Positions 63,280 to 64,000 of a DNA stretch of 64,000 nucleotides are shown here, piece by piece. Below the pieces are notes generated by a model. It did not search any database. It was not told the origin of the DNA and saw only the letters and a program-made list of their open reading frames with translations. The stretch comes from Planctomycetota bacterium (GTDB lineage Bacteria > Planctomycetota > Phycisphaerae > Tepidisphaerales > Tepidisphaeraceae): positions 1 to 64,000 of the forward strand of contig JBCDCH010000013.1 of NCBI GenBank assembly GCA_039182125.1. Direction: 5' to 3'. The first letter of the stretch is position 1, and the number at the start of each line of letters is the position of its first letter. Both the position numbers and the translations under genes were made by a program.

Positions 63280-63692
63280 CGCCTGACGTCGACACCGCCG
63301 TACTGACTTGCATCCGGTTGTGCCCCGAAGTGCTGGCCGCGGTCGCCGATCGCGTCCGCCCCGTGGTGCTGGGGCAGGGAGACCGCCGACCCGCCATCAC
63401 TTACGAGCCGGTCGAGGACGACCACTTCGACGGCGTCGACGGCAGCACGAGCGAGTACACGCTCACCACCTACGACTTCGACATCTACGCCGATACGCAC
63501 ACGCAGGCTCGGTTCATCTCCGAGGCCCTGCGAAAGCATCTGCACAGCAGCGAGTTCGTTGCCGCCGGCATCGACTGCACATGGTTCTGCGACGGCACCC
63601 GCGTCGTCCGCGACAAACCTACCGACGGAGCGCCCGCTCCCGTCTATCACATTCGTCAGACCTACCGCCTGCTCTGGGCCGCGGTCGACTAA
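63276..63692 (+). CDS. Tail completion/terminator protein (DUF3168-like)
   Basis: A 138-residue protein of the gp17/DUF3168 type: LTCIRLCPEVLAAVADRVRPVV, then RPAITYEPVED, TLTTYDFDIYADTH and HIRQTYRLLWAAVD. It caps the tail tube after the tape measure sets its length. Starts with an ATGA overlap. Confidence 0.8.
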   Translation: MTPDVDTAVLTCIRLCPEVLAAVADRVRPVVLGQGDRRPAITYEPVEDDHFDGVDGSTSEYTLTTYDFDIYADTHTQARFISEALRKHLHSSEFVAAGIDCTWFCDGTRVVRDKPTDGAPAPVYHIRQTYRLLWAAVD

Positions 63693-63713
63693 CCACAATC
63701 ACCGGAGACCATC

Positions 63714-64000
63714 ATGGCCAAGGACACTAAGGGATTTGGTGCCGTGCTGGCGTGGGGCGACATCACGCTCGACGCTGACGGCTACCCCGACCTCGCCGCA
63801 GCGCTTAGCGCGTCTTACACCCCCTTCACGAAGCTGGAGAGCTACACCGCTCCCGAGCAAGACGTCGAGGAGACCGAAACCCGCACGCACCAGAGCCCGG
63901 ATCAGTACGCCGAGCCGAGCCAGGACTGGAAGACCAACGGCGAACTCACCGCCGTGATCCGCTACCGCAAAGACGAGTACGCCGCATTGCTGGCCGCCCT
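63714..64000 (+). CDS. Major tail tube protein, 5' part only (runs off the window)
   Basis: The first 95 residues are present: MAKDTKGFGAVLAWGD, LSASYTPFTKLESYTAPEQD, then TETRTHQSPDQYAEPSQDWK. The position after the tail completion gene, and the start of a strand-rich fold with conserved Thr/Tyr/Glu residues, fit a TP901-1/lambda gpV-like tube protein. GGAG lies nine bases before the ATG. The gene is truncated by the window edge. Confidence 0.75.
   Translation, partial: MAKDTKGFGAVLAWGDITLDADGYPDLAAALSASYTPFTKLESYTAPEQDVEETETRTHQSPDQYAEPSQDWKTNGELTAVIRYRKDEYAALLAA

Larger units (their letters stand above)
45291..64000 (+). mobile_element. Siphovirus-type prophage with HK97-like head genes (right end outside window)
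   Basis: From the tRNA fragment onward every gene lies on the plus strand, in a nearly gap-free chain with overlapping start and stop codons. The packaging and head order (TerS, TerL, portal, protease, capsid, connectors, gp10-like, tail completion, tail tube) is the HK97 arrangement. GC content and codon use resemble the host, so the element is adapted to this lineage. Integrase, repressor, tape measure and tail tip genes are not in the window and should lie beyond 64000. A gene transfer agent is less likely because dedicated TerS, HNH and replication-like genes are present. Confidence 0.9.

Noticed and set aside
45486-64000. TAG reassigned to a sense codon in the phage
   Set aside because: Several well-defined genes of the element (47768-48394, 55063-55449, portal, capsid) end properly at TAG, so amber is a working stop here.

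Overview
The window is a high-GC bacterial chromosome segment. It most resembles a planctomycete of the Phycisphaerae type. Supporting signs are a giant repeat protein whose N-terminus carries the planctomycete-style LExRxLL element, a YdjY-domain secreted protein, a membrane protein with a CxxCxYDLR zinc ribbon, a sulfatase, MqnA of the futalosine menaquinone route, and enlarged PstC/PstA permeases. This assignment is an inference from protein families; no rRNA is present.

Host part (1-45290). A low-molecular-weight phosphatase/fructosamine-kinase pair (75-1363) is followed by a promoter plus strong terminator and a low-GC NYN-domain gene broken by one base. Then come an isolated nuoD, parB with two parS palindromes directly downstream (suggesting proximity to the origin), deoC, a YdjY/membrane gene pair, a PilZ-like protein, a sulfatase, a Nif3-like protein, an SDR/Gfo-Idh pair, two exported proteins, an ATP-dependent DNA ligase with a C-terminal clamp-binding motif, a zinc-ribbon membrane protein, a YbhN-type flippase-like protein and a DUF4139 secreted protein. 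The complete phosphate uptake operon pstS-pstC-pstA-pstB-phoU reads leftward over 20974-28434. It is followed by mqnA, a LOG-type protein, a small low-GC insertion next to a truncated nucleotidyltransferase, a 3D-domain protein, a CarH-like B12-domain protein lacking its cobalt ligands, proB, an RsuA/RluB-type pseudouridine synthase, a 2470-residue RTX/beta-sandwich surface protein, and a cytosolic hybrid histidine kinase with an Hpt domain.

Phage part (45291-64000, continuing past the right edge). The left end is a 3' fragment of a tRNA-Val(GAC) gene, which looks like an attachment-site remnant. To its right all genes lie on the plus strand, and most start codons overlap the previous stop (GTGA, ATGA or TGATG). 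The order is small early genes (HNH nuclease, NUMOD-like protein, zinc-finger protein, replication-like proteins), a small membrane-protein/lipoprotein group that could be a lysis cassette, a beta-helix protein, a secreted TIM-barrel-like protein, beta-sandwich proteins, a second HNH, a PLD-like protein, and the HK97-type morphogenesis module: TerS, TerL, portal, protease, capsid, connectors, gp10-like, tail completion and the start of a tail tube gene. No integrase or repressor is seen; both are expected to the right.

The strongest oddities are an in-frame amber codon in a phage gene whose downstream reading frame is intact to its ATGA junction with the next gene, the B12-domain protein without histidine ligands, the SDR with methionine in place of the catalytic lysine, paired parS sites at parB/deoC, two families of intergenic palindromes, and the modular giant protein.
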